Assembly: GCA_017428725.1 (NCBI GenBank)
Contig: JAFRQH010000025.1
Location: 156,869 to 220,868 of the forward strand
Length of the DNA: 64,000 nucleotides
From: Bacteroidales bacterium
GTDB taxonomy: Bacteria > Bacteroidota > Bacteroidia > Bacteroidales > UBA932
Direction of reading: 5' to 3'
The translations under genes and the position numbers were made by a program. Under the pieces are notes generated by a model, which was not told the DNA's origin, did not search any database, and saw only the letters and a list, made by a program, of their open reading frames with translations. Positions 18,053 to 26,161 of this stretch are shown here, piece after piece. The stretch's first letter is position 1. Every line of letters starts with the position of its first letter.

Positions 18053-19092
18053 CCAAGAAACTCCTTCTCTTAGCGGGCCTGCTGGTCTCGCTCACCCTTG
18101 TGGCGCAGCCGCGCCGAAATGCCAATGTCCGTGGCATGGTCGTCGAGAATCCGGATGCGCACGATCCGGTGGCCGCCTTCTGCGACGGGCGCTATTATGT
18201 GTTCACGACCGGAATGACCGTGATGTCCTCCGACGACCTGGTGCATTGGCGCTTCGAGGACCGCGTGTTACCTGAGACCCCGGAATGGGCCGTCAAGAAG
18301 GGTTTCCGCGGGATGCCCTGGGCTCCGGACATCCAGTATATCAACGGGCTGTGGCACATCTATTACTCATACTCCGTCTTCGGCAAGAACATCTCCGCGA
18401 TCGGGAGCGCTACCAACAAGACGCTCAATCCCGACTCGCCCGACTTCAAGTGGGAGGACCAGGGAATGATCGTCGAATCCATCCCGGGCCGTGACGAGTG
18501 GAATGCCATCGACGCCAACGTCATCGTGGACGAGGAAGGCACGGGCTGGCTCGTGTTCGGCTCCTTCTGGCGCGGCATCAAGATGTTCAAGCTCGACGAG
18601 ACGATGACCCGGATGGCGGAGCCGCAGGTGTGGTTCCCGGTCTGCCGCCGTCCCGAGGGCACGACCAAGGACATCGCCGGCAAGGATGACGGTCTCAAGC
18701 TGGATCCGCGCGGGACCGACTTCGACGCCGGCAACGGCGCCGTGGAGGCTCCGTTCATTTTCCGTCATGGCGGTTACTACTATCTCTTCGTCTCCTACGA
18801 CCTGTGCTGCCGCGGCAAGAACAGTACCTACAACGTCGTCGTGGGCCGTTCCGAGAAGGTGACGGGACCGTACATCGACAAGGACGGCGTGTCCCTGATG
18901 AACGGCGGCGGCACCGTGGTGGCCAAGGGCAACGAGCGCTATGCCGGCGTCGGCCACTGCGCCGTCGTGAATTTCAGCGGGAAGGACTATATGTTCGTAC
19001 ACGGCTACGACGGAGAGGCGGACTACCGCTCCAAGCTGCTCGTCAAGGAGATCACCTGGACTCCGGACGGCTGGCCGACGATCAAACTGTAG
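18049..19092 (+). CDS. Glycoside hydrolase family 43 (arabinanase-like), exported
   Basis: A 347-residue five-bladed beta-propeller hydrolase with a Sec signal ending near LVAQP. The three GH43 acids are visible: the base Asp in DAHDPVAAF, the pKa-modulating Asp in EWNAIDANVIVD and the acid Glu in GNGAVEAPFIF. A propeller histidine lies in GVGHCAVV, as in endo-1,5-alpha-L-arabinanases. It starts 4 bases inside the phosphatase gene and is followed after 16 bases by the reductase-family membrane protein, which ties a carbohydrate enzyme to the reductive set downstream. Confidence 0.9.
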   Translation: MTKKLLLLAGLLVSLTLVAQPRRNANVRGMVVENPDAHDPVAAFCDGRYYVFTTGMTVMSSDDLVHWRFEDRVLPETPEWAVKKGFRGMPWAPDIQYINGLWHIYYSYSVFGKNISAIGSATNKTLNPDSPDFKWEDQGMIVESIPGRDEWNAIDANVIVDEEGTGWLVFGSFWRGIKMFKLDETMTRMAEPQVWFPVCRRPEGTTKDIAGKDDGLKLDPRGTDFDAGNGAVEAPFIFRHGGYYYLFVSYDLCCRGKNSTYNVVVGRSEKVTGPYIDKDGVSLMNGGGTVVAKGNERYAGVGHCAVVNFSGKDYMFVHGYDGEADYRSKLLVKEITWTPDGWPTIKL

Positions 19093-19108
19093 CCTGTCCC
19101 CGGACCTG

Positions 19109-19879
19109 ATGCTATCCCTGCACACGTTCAACCTTTTTCTGATCGCGATGGCCGTCCTGGCCGTCGCGGTTTTCGTGTGCCTCTTCTTCGTGGATGCCGG
19201 CTACGGCAAGTTCTACCAGCCCAAGTGGGGTCCCGCCATCGACAACCGGATCGGCTGGATGCTGATGGAGGCACCGGTGTTCGTGGCGATGCTGCTGTTG
19301 TGGGCCTTCTCCGCGCGACGTGCGGACCCGGTGCGGATCGTCTTCCTGCTGCTTTTCGAGCTGCACTACTTCCACCGTTCCTTCATCTTCCCCTGGCAGA
19401 TCCGGGGGCGCAGCCGGATGCCCCTCAGCATCATCCTGATGGGCGCCGTGTTCAACACGCTCAACGCCCTGATGCAGGGGGGCTGGATCTTCTATGTCTC
19501 CCCGGTGGGCTATTACGGACCGGACTGGCTGACCGGACTGCCGTTCCTGCTGGGCACGGCAGTCTTCCTGTGCGGGATGGCGATCAACGTGCAGTCCGAT
19601 GCCATCATCCGGAATCTCCGGCAACCGGGGGACACGGCGCACTACCTGCCCAAGGCCGGGCTGTTCCGCTACGTGACGAGCGCCAACTATTTCGGGGAAT
19701 TCGTGGAATGGGTGGGCTTCGCCGTCCTGACCTGGTCGTGGGCCGGCGCGGTCTTCGCCCTGTGGACCTTCGCCAACCTGGCTCCCCGGGCGGCCCGGAT
19801 TTACGATATGTACAGCCGGGACTTCCCGGACGAGCTGGATACCGCCAAGACCAAGCGGATGCTTCCTTTCATTTATTGA
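19109..19879 (+). CDS. Steroid 5-alpha-reductase (SRD5A) family membrane protein
   Basis: A 256-residue integral membrane protein with about 6-7 hydrophobic helices. SRD5A-family features: the E-x-P motif LMEAPVFV in the second helix, HYFHRSFIFPWQIRG (catalytic-region Tyr and Arg), the NADPH-side motif NYFGEFVEWVGF, and the C-terminal KRMLPFIY, equivalent to the R-x-A-L-I-P-F tail. These enzymes reduce a delta-4,5 double bond conjugated to a 3-ketone. In gut Bacteroidales homologues act on 3-oxo-delta4 bile acids and steroids. Followed by an OYE-family enzyme after 4 bases. Family assignment is secure; the substrate is inferred from neighbours. Confidence 0.87.
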   Translation: MLSLHTFNLFLIAMAVLAVAVFVCLFFVDAGYGKFYQPKWGPAIDNRIGWMLMEAPVFVAMLLLWAFSARRADPVRIVFLLLFELHYFHRSFIFPWQIRGRSRMPLSIILMGAVFNTLNALMQGGWIFYVSPVGYYGPDWLTGLPFLLGTAVFLCGMAINVQSDAIIRNLRQPGDTAHYLPKAGLFRYVTSANYFGEFVEWVGFAVLTWSWAGAVFALWTFANLAPRAARIYDMYSRDFPDELDTAKTKRMLPFIY

Positions 19880-19883
19880 CAAG

Positions 19884-21122
19884 ATGATCGATTCTCCCAT
19901 TTTCACACCCGTCCGGATCGGCCCCGTGACCCTGCGCAACCGCGTAATCCGCTCGGCCGCCTTCGAGAACATGGCCTACGGCAACAAGCCCTCGCAGGAC
20001 CTGATGGACTACCACGTGGCCGTGGCCCGGGGCGGGGTGGGGATGACCACGCTCGCATACGCCTCCGTGTGCCGCAGCGGCCTGTCCTTCGACGGGCAGC
20101 TGTGGATGCGCGAGGAGATCGTCCCTGCGCTCCGTGAGATCACGGATGCCATCCACGCCCAGGGTGCCAAGGCCTCCATCCAGCTGGGCCACTGCGGCAA
20201 CATGACACACCGGGCCACCTGCGGCTGTATGCCCGTGGGGGCCTCGGGCGGCTTCAACCTGTATTCCCCGACCTTCGTGCGTCGGCTCCGCGAGGACGAG
20301 ATCGAGGCCCTGGTCGACGATTTCGGCCACGCCGTGGAGCTGGCCCGCCGGGCCGGTTTCGACTGCGTGGAGATCCACGCCGGCCACGGCTACCTGATCA
20401 GCCAGTTCCTCTCGCCCTATACCAACCACCGCCGGGACCGCTTCGGCGGGAGTCTCGAGAATCGGATGCGCTTCATGCAGATGGTCATCCGCCGCGTGAT
20501 GGAGGTGGCCGGAGACGATCTGGGCGTGCTGGTCAAGATGAATATGCACGACGGATTCCGGGGTGGGATGCAGCGGGAGGAGTGCCTGGAAGTGGCCCGT
20601 GAGCTGGAGCGCCTGGGCGTGCACGCCCTCGTGCTGTCCGCCGGCTTCGTGAGCCGGGCGCCGATGGAGGTGATGCGCGGTGCGATGCCCATACGCACGC
20701 TGGCGCATTATATGGATATGCGCAAGTTCTGGTGGCTGAAGGCGATGCTCCGGCTGGCCGGGCGGATCATCATCCCGACCGTGCCGTACTGCGACGCCTA
20801 TTTCCTGGAGGATGCCAAGGCGTTCCGCGCAGCCGTCAGGCTGCCCCTGGTCTACGTGGGCGGGATGGTGTCGCGCGTGTCGATGGAGGAAGTCCTCGGC
20901 GCCGGGTTCGATGCCATCCAGATGGCGCGCGCCCTGGTGCGTGACACGGATTTCGTCAACAAACTGCACAGCGGCGAGGTGGAGCGCAGCGAGTGCCGCC
21001 ATTCCAACTATTGCATCGGACGGATGTACACGCTCGAAATGCGCTGCAACCATTGTGTGGAGAATCTCCCTCCGGCCCTGCGCCGGGAGGTGGACAAAGC
21101 GGAGGCGCGATGGTCGCACTGA
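19884..21122 (+). CDS. Old-yellow-enzyme family NADH:flavin oxidoreductase (5-beta-reductase-like)
   Basis: A 412-residue FMN TIM-barrel ene-reductase. Signatures: TPVRIGPVTLRNRV at the N-terminus, IQLGHCGNM, HAGHGYLISQFLSPYTNHR and DRFGGSLENRMRF. A cysteine cluster near the C-terminus (C at ECRH, NYCIG, RCNHC) could hold the [4Fe-4S] cluster of the BaiCD/2,4-dienoyl-CoA reductase branch. The FAD/NAD pyridine-nucleotide domain of BaiCD (total about 640 residues) is absent. With the SRD5A-like gene just upstream it forms the 5AR/5BR pairing known from bile-acid-reducing Bacteroidales; that role is inference. It overlaps the SDR by 13 bases. Confidence 0.87.
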   Translation: MIDSPIFTPVRIGPVTLRNRVIRSAAFENMAYGNKPSQDLMDYHVAVARGGVGMTTLAYASVCRSGLSFDGQLWMREEIVPALREITDAIHAQGAKASIQLGHCGNMTHRATCGCMPVGASGGFNLYSPTFVRRLREDEIEALVDDFGHAVELARRAGFDCVEIHAGHGYLISQFLSPYTNHRRDRFGGSLENRMRFMQMVIRRVMEVAGDDLGVLVKMNMHDGFRGGMQREECLEVARELERLGVHALVLSAGFVSRAPMEVMRGAMPIRTLAHYMDMRKFWWLKAMLRLAGRIIIPTVPYCDAYFLEDAKAFRAAVRLPLVYVGGMVSRVSMEEVLGAGFDAIQMARALVRDTDFVNKLHSGEVERSECRHSNYCIGRMYTLEMRCNHCVENLPPALRREVDKAEARWSH

Positions 21123-21874
21123 TCACGGGTGGCAGCTCCGGGATGGGCTTGGAGTACGCCCGCGAGCTGGCGGCGCGCGGGTATGACCTCATCCTGGTGA
21201 GCAACCGCGAAGCCGAACTGGCCGCGGCCCGGGCCGAACTGTCGGCCTCGTATCCCGTGCATGTCCGGACCCGCTTCCAGGACTTGGCGCAGGCCCGGGC
21301 CGCCGATGAGCTGTATGCCTGGTGCCTCGGGGAGGGGATCCTGCCCGACGTGCTGGTCAACAATGCCGGGATGTTCTTCTTCAAGGAGCTCCACCCGGAG
21401 GACTTGGACCGCGTCCAGGCGATGCTGGACCTGCACATCACCACGGTTACCCGCCTGAGCCTGCTCTTCGGCCTGGCGATGAAGGAGCGGGGGAGCGGCC
21501 ACATCCTGATCGTCTCCTCGATGGCGGCATGCTTGCCCGTGCCCGGGATTACGACCTACTCCGCCACCAAGGCCTACCTGCGCAGTTTCGGCCGCTCACT
21601 CTCCTACGAACTCAAACCCTACGGCGTGGGCGTGACTACCGTCTGTCCGGCGGCTATCGCCACGCCGCTCTATCGCCTGAGTGAGAAATGGATGCGGCTC
21701 GGCGTGCGCACGGGCCTGATCCACACCCCGCGGTGGCTGGTCCGCCGCGCCCTGCGCGCGATGTTCCGCGGCCGGCGCGTGCTGAGCCCCTCCCTGATGA
21801 ATGTCTGGCTCCCGGCCCTGATCGGCCTGTTGCCGGCCCCTCTGGTCCAATCGATATGGAAAAGATTGAAATAA
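21110..21874 (+). CDS. Short-chain dehydrogenase/reductase, first in cluster
   Basis: A 254-residue classical SDR. The nucleotide-binding motif TGGSSGMG is near residue 6, then NNAG, and the catalytic Ser and YSATK follow at the usual spacing (SSMAACLPVPGITTYSATK). A hydrophobic C-terminus (VWLPALIGLLPAPLVQ) suggests membrane association, as in hydroxysteroid and 3-oxo-acyl reductases of the DHRS/KAR branch. It starts inside the OYE gene (13-base overlap), so co-translation is likely. A hydroxysteroid dehydrogenase role (interconverting 3-OH and 3-oxo) is plausible from context but not shown by sequence. Confidence 0.88.
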   Translation: MVALITGGSSGMGLEYARELAARGYDLILVSNREAELAAARAELSASYPVHVRTRFQDLAQARAADELYAWCLGEGILPDVLVNNAGMFFFKELHPEDLDRVQAMLDLHITTVTRLSLLFGLAMKERGSGHILIVSSMAACLPVPGITTYSATKAYLRSFGRSLSYELKPYGVGVTTVCPAAIATPLYRLSEKWMRLGVRTGLIHTPRWLVRRALRAMFRGRRVLSPSLMNVWLPALIGLLPAPLVQSIWKRLK

Positions 21875-22812
21875 GCCTGCTGCTGCTCCTGGCGGCGGCC
21901 CTGCCGCTGTCCGCCCAGCGTGTCGAGACCGTCCCGTTCGGGGATTTCGAGCACTGGACGGTCCGGCACATCAAGGAATCCGCCCTCATCGGCGGAGAAG
22001 TCAAGACGCTGTATGTCCTGGGGCCCGACGAAGTCATCGAGGGCAACAAGGCCTATGATTACGCGCGTACGCCCTGGGCTTCGTCGAACGCATACGCCCG
22101 CGTGTCGGGCGTGACCAAGACCAGCCTTTCGGTCGAGCCGGACGAGGGCCCCACCGGCAAGTGTGCGCGTCTGTCGACGGTCTACGCCTCCTGCAAGGTG
22201 GCGGGGCTGGTGGAGATCCAGGTACTGGCCACGGGCGCGCTTTACTGGGGCAGGATGTACGAGCCCATCACGGGCGTGAGAGACCCTTATGCCAATATGG
22301 ATTGGGGAATCCCTTTCACCGGACACCCGGAGGCCTTGCTGGTGGACTACAAGGCCGAACTGCCCGCCACCGGCAAGCTGGTGCGCGGGACGACCTTCCG
22401 CAAGACCGAGTTCCCCGGCGAGGATCCCTGCCAGGTGATGCTCCTGCTTCAGCGCCGCTGGGAGGATGCCGAGGGCAACATCCACGCCGAACGTGTAGGC
22501 ACGGCCTTCCTGCGGATCGGCCGGACCACCGGCGGCTGGGTCCGCAACCGCCGCATCCCGGTCTGGTATGGCGACGCCAGCCGCCAGTCCGGCTACCGCC
22601 CCTATATGGGGCTCATCACCGGAGCCAATACCCTGTACGCCACCAACAGCAAGGGCCGGCGCGTACCGGTCCGCGAAGAGGGCTGGGCGGACGCCGGTAC
22701 GGCCAGCACGCACGCAGTGCTGCAGATCTCTTCCGGCTGCCAGGGCGGCTTCACCGGCGCGCCGGGCAATACGCTGTGGGTGGACAACTTACGGATGGAA
22801 TATGCCAGGTAG
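21856..22812 (+). CDS. PCMD-domain putative surface carbohydrate-binding protein
   Basis: A 318-residue exported protein with a short signal MEKIEISLLLLLAAALPLSA. The C-terminal region matches the PCMD (putative carbohydrate metabolism) beta-sandwich: WGIPFTGHPEALLVDYK, DPCQVMLLLQRRWEDAEG and the terminal GNTLWVDNLRMEY. Such proteins usually accompany Bacteroidetes polysaccharide loci. It overlaps the SDR upstream by 19 bases and the second SDR by 11 bases, so it is embedded in the reductive cluster. A role in presenting a glycoconjugate or hydrophobic ligand would be inference. Confidence 0.78.
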   Translation: MEKIEISLLLLLAAALPLSAQRVETVPFGDFEHWTVRHIKESALIGGEVKTLYVLGPDEVIEGNKAYDYARTPWASSNAYARVSGVTKTSLSVEPDEGPTGKCARLSTVYASCKVAGLVEIQVLATGALYWGRMYEPITGVRDPYANMDWGIPFTGHPEALLVDYKAELPATGKLVRGTTFRKTEFPGEDPCQVMLLLQRRWEDAEGNIHAERVGTAFLRIGRTTGGWVRNRRIPVWYGDASRQSGYRPYMGLITGANTLYATNSKGRRVPVREEGWADAGTASTHAVLQISSGCQGGFTGAPGNTLWVDNLRMEYAR

Positions 22813-23611
22813 GGTCATCGTGACGGGCGCTTCCGGCGCAATGGGCACTGCGGCCGTGCACGCCCTGGCCGCGCAAGGTTTCGCCGTGGTGATGGCCTGC
22901 CGCAATCCCGCCAAGGCCGAAGCCGTACGGGAGGGGATCCTCGCGGACCAGCCCGGGGCGCGGATCGACATCCGCCCGTTGGAGTTGTCCTCGCTCGCGT
23001 CCGTGCGTGGCTTTGTCGAAAGCCTGGACGACGCTCCAGTCAGTGCCCTGTTCAACAATGCCGGCGTGATCAGCCGCGGATACGCCCTGACCGGGGACGG
23101 GCTGGAGCACAGCTTCGCCGTCAATTATTTCGGTCCGGTCCTGCTGACGCGCCTCCTGCTGTCCCGCCTGGAGCCGGACGCGCGCATCGTCAATATGGTC
23201 TCGCTGACCACCCGCTTCGTGCACATCGATGCCGGCTCGCTCCGGCCGGCTCCGGAGGATTTCTCCCAGCTGGGCACGTATGCCCGCTCCAAACTGGCCC
23301 TGGTGCATTTCTCGCAGGAACTGCAGCGGCGCTGCCCTGCGCTGCGCATCAACCTGGCCGACCCGGGCATCGTCAATTCCAATATGATCTCGATGGGGCG
23401 CTGGTTCGACCCGCTGGCCGACGTGCTCTTCCGCCCCTTCATCAAGACGCCGGAGCAGGGCGTGAAGCCCGCCCTTCGCGCACTCGCTTCCGACACGCAG
23501 GGCAAATACTACGTCGGGAAGCGCGTGGAGGCGCTTCCCGACAAATTCTATGATCCTGCCCTGGATCTCCGCCTCTGGGAGGAGACGGGGCGTATCCTGG
23601 GTCTGGATTAG
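22802..23611 (+). CDS. Short-chain dehydrogenase/reductase, second in cluster
   Basis: A 269-residue SDR with TGASGAMG at residues 8-15, NNAGV, and the catalytic YARSK preceded by VSLTT. The sequence is closer to the retinol-dehydrogenase/WW-oxidoreductase branch (ACRNPAKAEAV, DPGIVNSNM) than the SDR at 21110, so the two are not recent duplicates. It begins within the PCMD gene and is the last gene of the plus-strand run. Its TAG stop overlaps the TAA of the convergent DUF1846 gene. Confidence 0.88.
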   Translation: MPGRVIVTGASGAMGTAAVHALAAQGFAVVMACRNPAKAEAVREGILADQPGARIDIRPLELSSLASVRGFVESLDDAPVSALFNNAGVISRGYALTGDGLEHSFAVNYFGPVLLTRLLLSRLEPDARIVNMVSLTTRFVHIDAGSLRPAPEDFSQLGTYARSKLALVHFSQELQRRCPALRINLADPGIVNSNMISMGRWFDPLADVLFRPFIKTPEQGVKPALRALASDTQGKYYVGKRVEALPDKFYDPALDLRLWEETGRILGLD

Positions 23612-25113
23612 ACTTCTTCTTCCTCGAGGTCGGGCCGCCGCTGGCGGTCGCTCAGCTTGCGGACCGGGTCGCAGGTGAGGCCGATTCCCAACTTGCTGAA
23701 AGTCTTGCGGTCCACCTCGCTCAACATCACCGTGGAGTGCACCTGAGCGCCGGCCAGGTTGGGCAGCTGCTCCAGGGCGAGCTTGCTGTTCTCGTCCATC
23801 AGGCTCATGATGGAGATGGTGACCAGCACCTCGTCGGTATGCAGGCGGGGATTGCGTCCGTGCAGATAGTTGACCTTGGTCTTCTGGATGGGGGCGATCA
23901 TCATCTGCGGGATCAGCTTGACGTTGTGGGGGATGCCTGCCAGGTGCTTCAGCGCATTGAGCAGCAGGGCGGCGCTGGGGCCGAGCAGCGGGGAAGTCTC
24001 GGCGGTGAGGATCGTCCCGTCGCCGAGTTCGATCGCGGCCGTGGCCACGCCGGAGATGTCCAGACGCTCGCGCGCCGCGGCCGTGGTCTTGCGGTAGGCG
24101 GTCGAGATTCCGGCCTTCTTCATCAGCAGGGCGAGCTTGGAGACCTCGCTCTCCGTGGCCTTGCCGTCGGCGAAGTTGCAGAGAGCCGTGTAGTAGCGGC
24201 GGATGATTTCCTGCAGGGAGGCCTCGCGGCACACGGCGTCGTCGCTGATGCAGTGCCCGATCATATTGACGCCCATATCGGTGGGGGACTTGTACGGGGA
24301 TTGTCCGTAGATGTCCTGGAAGAGGGCGTTCATCACCGGGAAGATCTCAACGTCACGGTTGTAGTTGACGGCCGCTTCGCCGTAGGCGTCCAGGTGGAAG
24401 GGGTCGATCATGTTGACGTCCTCCAGGTCGGCCGTGGCGGCTTCGTAGGCGAGGTTGATGGGGTGTGAGAGCGGGAGGTTCCAGACCGGGAAGGTCTCGA
24501 ACTTGGCGTAGCCGGCCTTGATCCCGCGCTTGTTCTCCTGGTAGAGCTGGCTCAGGCAGACGGCCATTTTGCCGCTGCCGGGGCCGGGCGCCGTCACGAC
24601 GACCAGGGGCTTGGTCGTCTGCACGTAGTCGTTCTTGCCGAATCCCTCGTCGGAGTCGATCAGGGCCACGTTGTTGGGGTATCCTTCGATCGTGTGGTGG
24701 TAGTAGACCGTGATGCCCATCTTTTCCAGGCGTTTGCGGTAGGCCTCGGCGCTGGACTGGCCGTTGAAGTGGGTGATCACGACGCTGTTGACGCTCAGTC
24801 CGCGGTCCAGGAACTCGTCGCGCAGGCGCAGCACGTCCATATCGTAGGTGATGCCCAAGTCGTTGCGGATCTTGTTCTTTTCGATGTCGACGGCGCTGAT
24901 CACGATGACGATCTCGGCGTCGTCCTTGAGCTGCATCAGCATCTTGAGCTTGCTGTCCGGCTCAAATCCGGGCAGCACGCGGCTAGCGTGGTAGTCGTCG
25001 AAAAGCTTGCCGCCGAACTCCATATATAGTTTGTCGCCGAACTTGGCGATACGCTCCTTGATGTGCTCAGACTGGATCTTGAGGTATTTGGCGTTGTCGA
25101 ACCCGTATTGCAT
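23608..25113 (-). CDS. DUF1846 domain-containing protein
   Basis: A 501-residue conserved cytoplasmic protein of the DUF1846 family, common in anaerobic Firmicutes and Bacteroidetes and of unknown biochemical role. Recognisable by the start GFDNAKYLKIQSEHIKERI, the P-loop-like APGPGSGKMAVCLSQLY near residue 190, and NLPLSHPINLAYEAATADL. The length matches the family. It is a single gene with its own promoter at 25144-25175; its stop overlaps the convergent SDR stop. The Gly-rich loop suggests nucleotide binding, which is inference. Confidence 0.88.
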   Translation of the reverse strand: MQYGFDNAKYLKIQSEHIKERIAKFGDKLYMEFGGKLFDDYHASRVLPGFEPDSKLKMLMQLKDDAEIVIVISAVDIEKNKIRNDLGITYDMDVLRLRDEFLDRGLSVNSVVITHFNGQSSAEAYRKRLEKMGITVYYHHTIEGYPNNVALIDSDEGFGKNDYVQTTKPLVVVTAPGPGSGKMAVCLSQLYQENKRGIKAGYAKFETFPVWNLPLSHPINLAYEAATADLEDVNMIDPFHLDAYGEAAVNYNRDVEIFPVMNALFQDIYGQSPYKSPTDMGVNMIGHCISDDAVCREASLQEIIRRYYTALCNFADGKATESEVSKLALLMKKAGISTAYRKTTAAARERLDISGVATAAIELGDGTILTAETSPLLGPSAALLLNALKHLAGIPHNVKLIPQMMIAPIQKTKVNYLHGRNPRLHTDEVLVTISIMSLMDENSKLALEQLPNLAGAQVHSTVMLSEVDRKTFSKLGIGLTCDPVRKLSDRQRRPDLEEEEV

Positions 25114-25143
25114 AAAGAGAAACAGATTTTTGAATACGGGTTA

Positions 25144-25175
25144 CAAAAATACGGCATTTGCCCGAAATGTGCAAC
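25144..25175 (-). promoter_or_regulatory. Promoter of the DUF1846 gene
   Basis: On the minus strand TATTTTTG (25144-25151) fits the -7 element and GTTG (25172-25175) lies 20 bases upstream at the -33 position. The start codon is 31 bases downstream. Confidence 0.55.
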
Positions 25176-25282
25176 AAGCGCACGAAGATTTCCGCACGCT
25201 TGTCCGACACTGTTTCACGCATATGGTTTTCTGCTTGGTGAATCGCTGAATAATGATTAAGTTTACTGAAAAATCGCACCTT

Positions 25283-26140
25283 ATGAAACGGATCCTTGCC
25301 CTCTGCATCCTTGTTTGTATCGCCTCCGGGCTCCGTGCCCAGAGCAAAATCACCACGGAGACCGTCCCCAGCGCCGCCCTGGGACGCGACGTCAGCGTGA
25401 ATGTCTATGTTCCGGCCGGTTTCGACGGCTCCGATGCCCGCTACCCGGTCCTGTACCTGCTGCACGGCCTGTACGGCACCCACGTGGACTGGGCGGAGTC
25501 CGGCGGGCTCAAGACCGTCCTGGACGAGCTCGTCGGGACGGGGGAGGCCGCCCGGATGGTCGTCGTGATGCCCTGCGCCGGCGGTCCGGACGCCCGCGCC
25601 ATCCAGAACGGCTATTTCAACGTCACCGGCAATGCCTACGAGGATTTCTTCTTCAAGGAACTGATCCCCGCGATGGAGGCGAAGTTCCGCTGCGGCGGCG
25701 CCAAGGGCCGGCGCGCCATCGCCGGCCTGTCGATGGGCGGCGGCGGGAGTACCGTCTATGCCCAGCGGCACCCGGATATGTTCTCCAGCTGCTATGCGAT
25801 GAGCGCCTGGCTGGACAACCCGATGCAGGAGTCCACGGATCCCAAGGTCACCGCTGACAAGATGTACATCACGATGAAGTCCGTGCGGGACCATTCCGCC
25901 CTGGACTATGTGGACAAGGCCGATGCCGCCACGGCCGAGGCCCTGCGCAGCGTCAAGTGGTTCATCGACTGCGGCGACGACGACCCGCTGCTGCAGCTCT
26001 CCACCGAGCTCTACGCCAAGATGCGCCAGAAGCGCATCCCCGCCGAGCTCCGGGTGCGCAACGGCGCCCACAACTGGGAGTACTGGCACACCGCCCTGCG
26101 GCTCTCCCTGCCCTTCGCGACCCGCAATTTCGAGCGGTGA
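25283..26140 (+). CDS. Exported esterase of the esterase-D/CE1-like alpha/beta hydrolase fold
   Basis: A 285-residue secreted esterase. The ATG at 25283 gives a clean signal (MKRILALCILVCIASGLRAQ); a start 10 codons upstream would lengthen it with charged residues. Motifs: VLYLLHGLYGTHVDW (oxyanion loop), nucleophile elbow AGLSMGGGGS, and the catalytic His in GAHNWEYWHTAL. The pattern is that of S-formylglutathione-hydrolase-like and feruloyl/acetyl-xylan esterases of CE1. A de-esterifying role on plant polysaccharide would suit the nearby GH genes. Confidence 0.85.
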   Translation: MKRILALCILVCIASGLRAQSKITTETVPSAALGRDVSVNVYVPAGFDGSDARYPVLYLLHGLYGTHVDWAESGGLKTVLDELVGTGEAARMVVVMPCAGGPDARAIQNGYFNVTGNAYEDFFFKELIPAMEAKFRCGGAKGRRAIAGLSMGGGGSTVYAQRHPDMFSSCYAMSAWLDNPMQESTDPKVTADKMYITMKSVRDHSALDYVDKADAATAEALRSVKWFIDCGDDDPLLQLSTELYAKMRQKRIPAELRVRNGAHNWEYWHTALRLSLPFATRNFER

Positions 26141-26161
26141 GGGCGCTGGCCGCGTGGCTGC

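Noticed and set aside
21101..21105. Shine-Dalgarno-like GGAGG before the SDR at 21110
   Set aside because: It lies inside the OYE coding region and Bacteroidetes rarely use SD pairing; the start was set by the TGGSSGMG distance instead.
23608..25113. P-loop in DUF1846 read as a kinase or ATPase signature
   Set aside because: The loop APGPGSGKM is Walker-like, but no Walker B or kinase motif follows, so no catalytic name is given.
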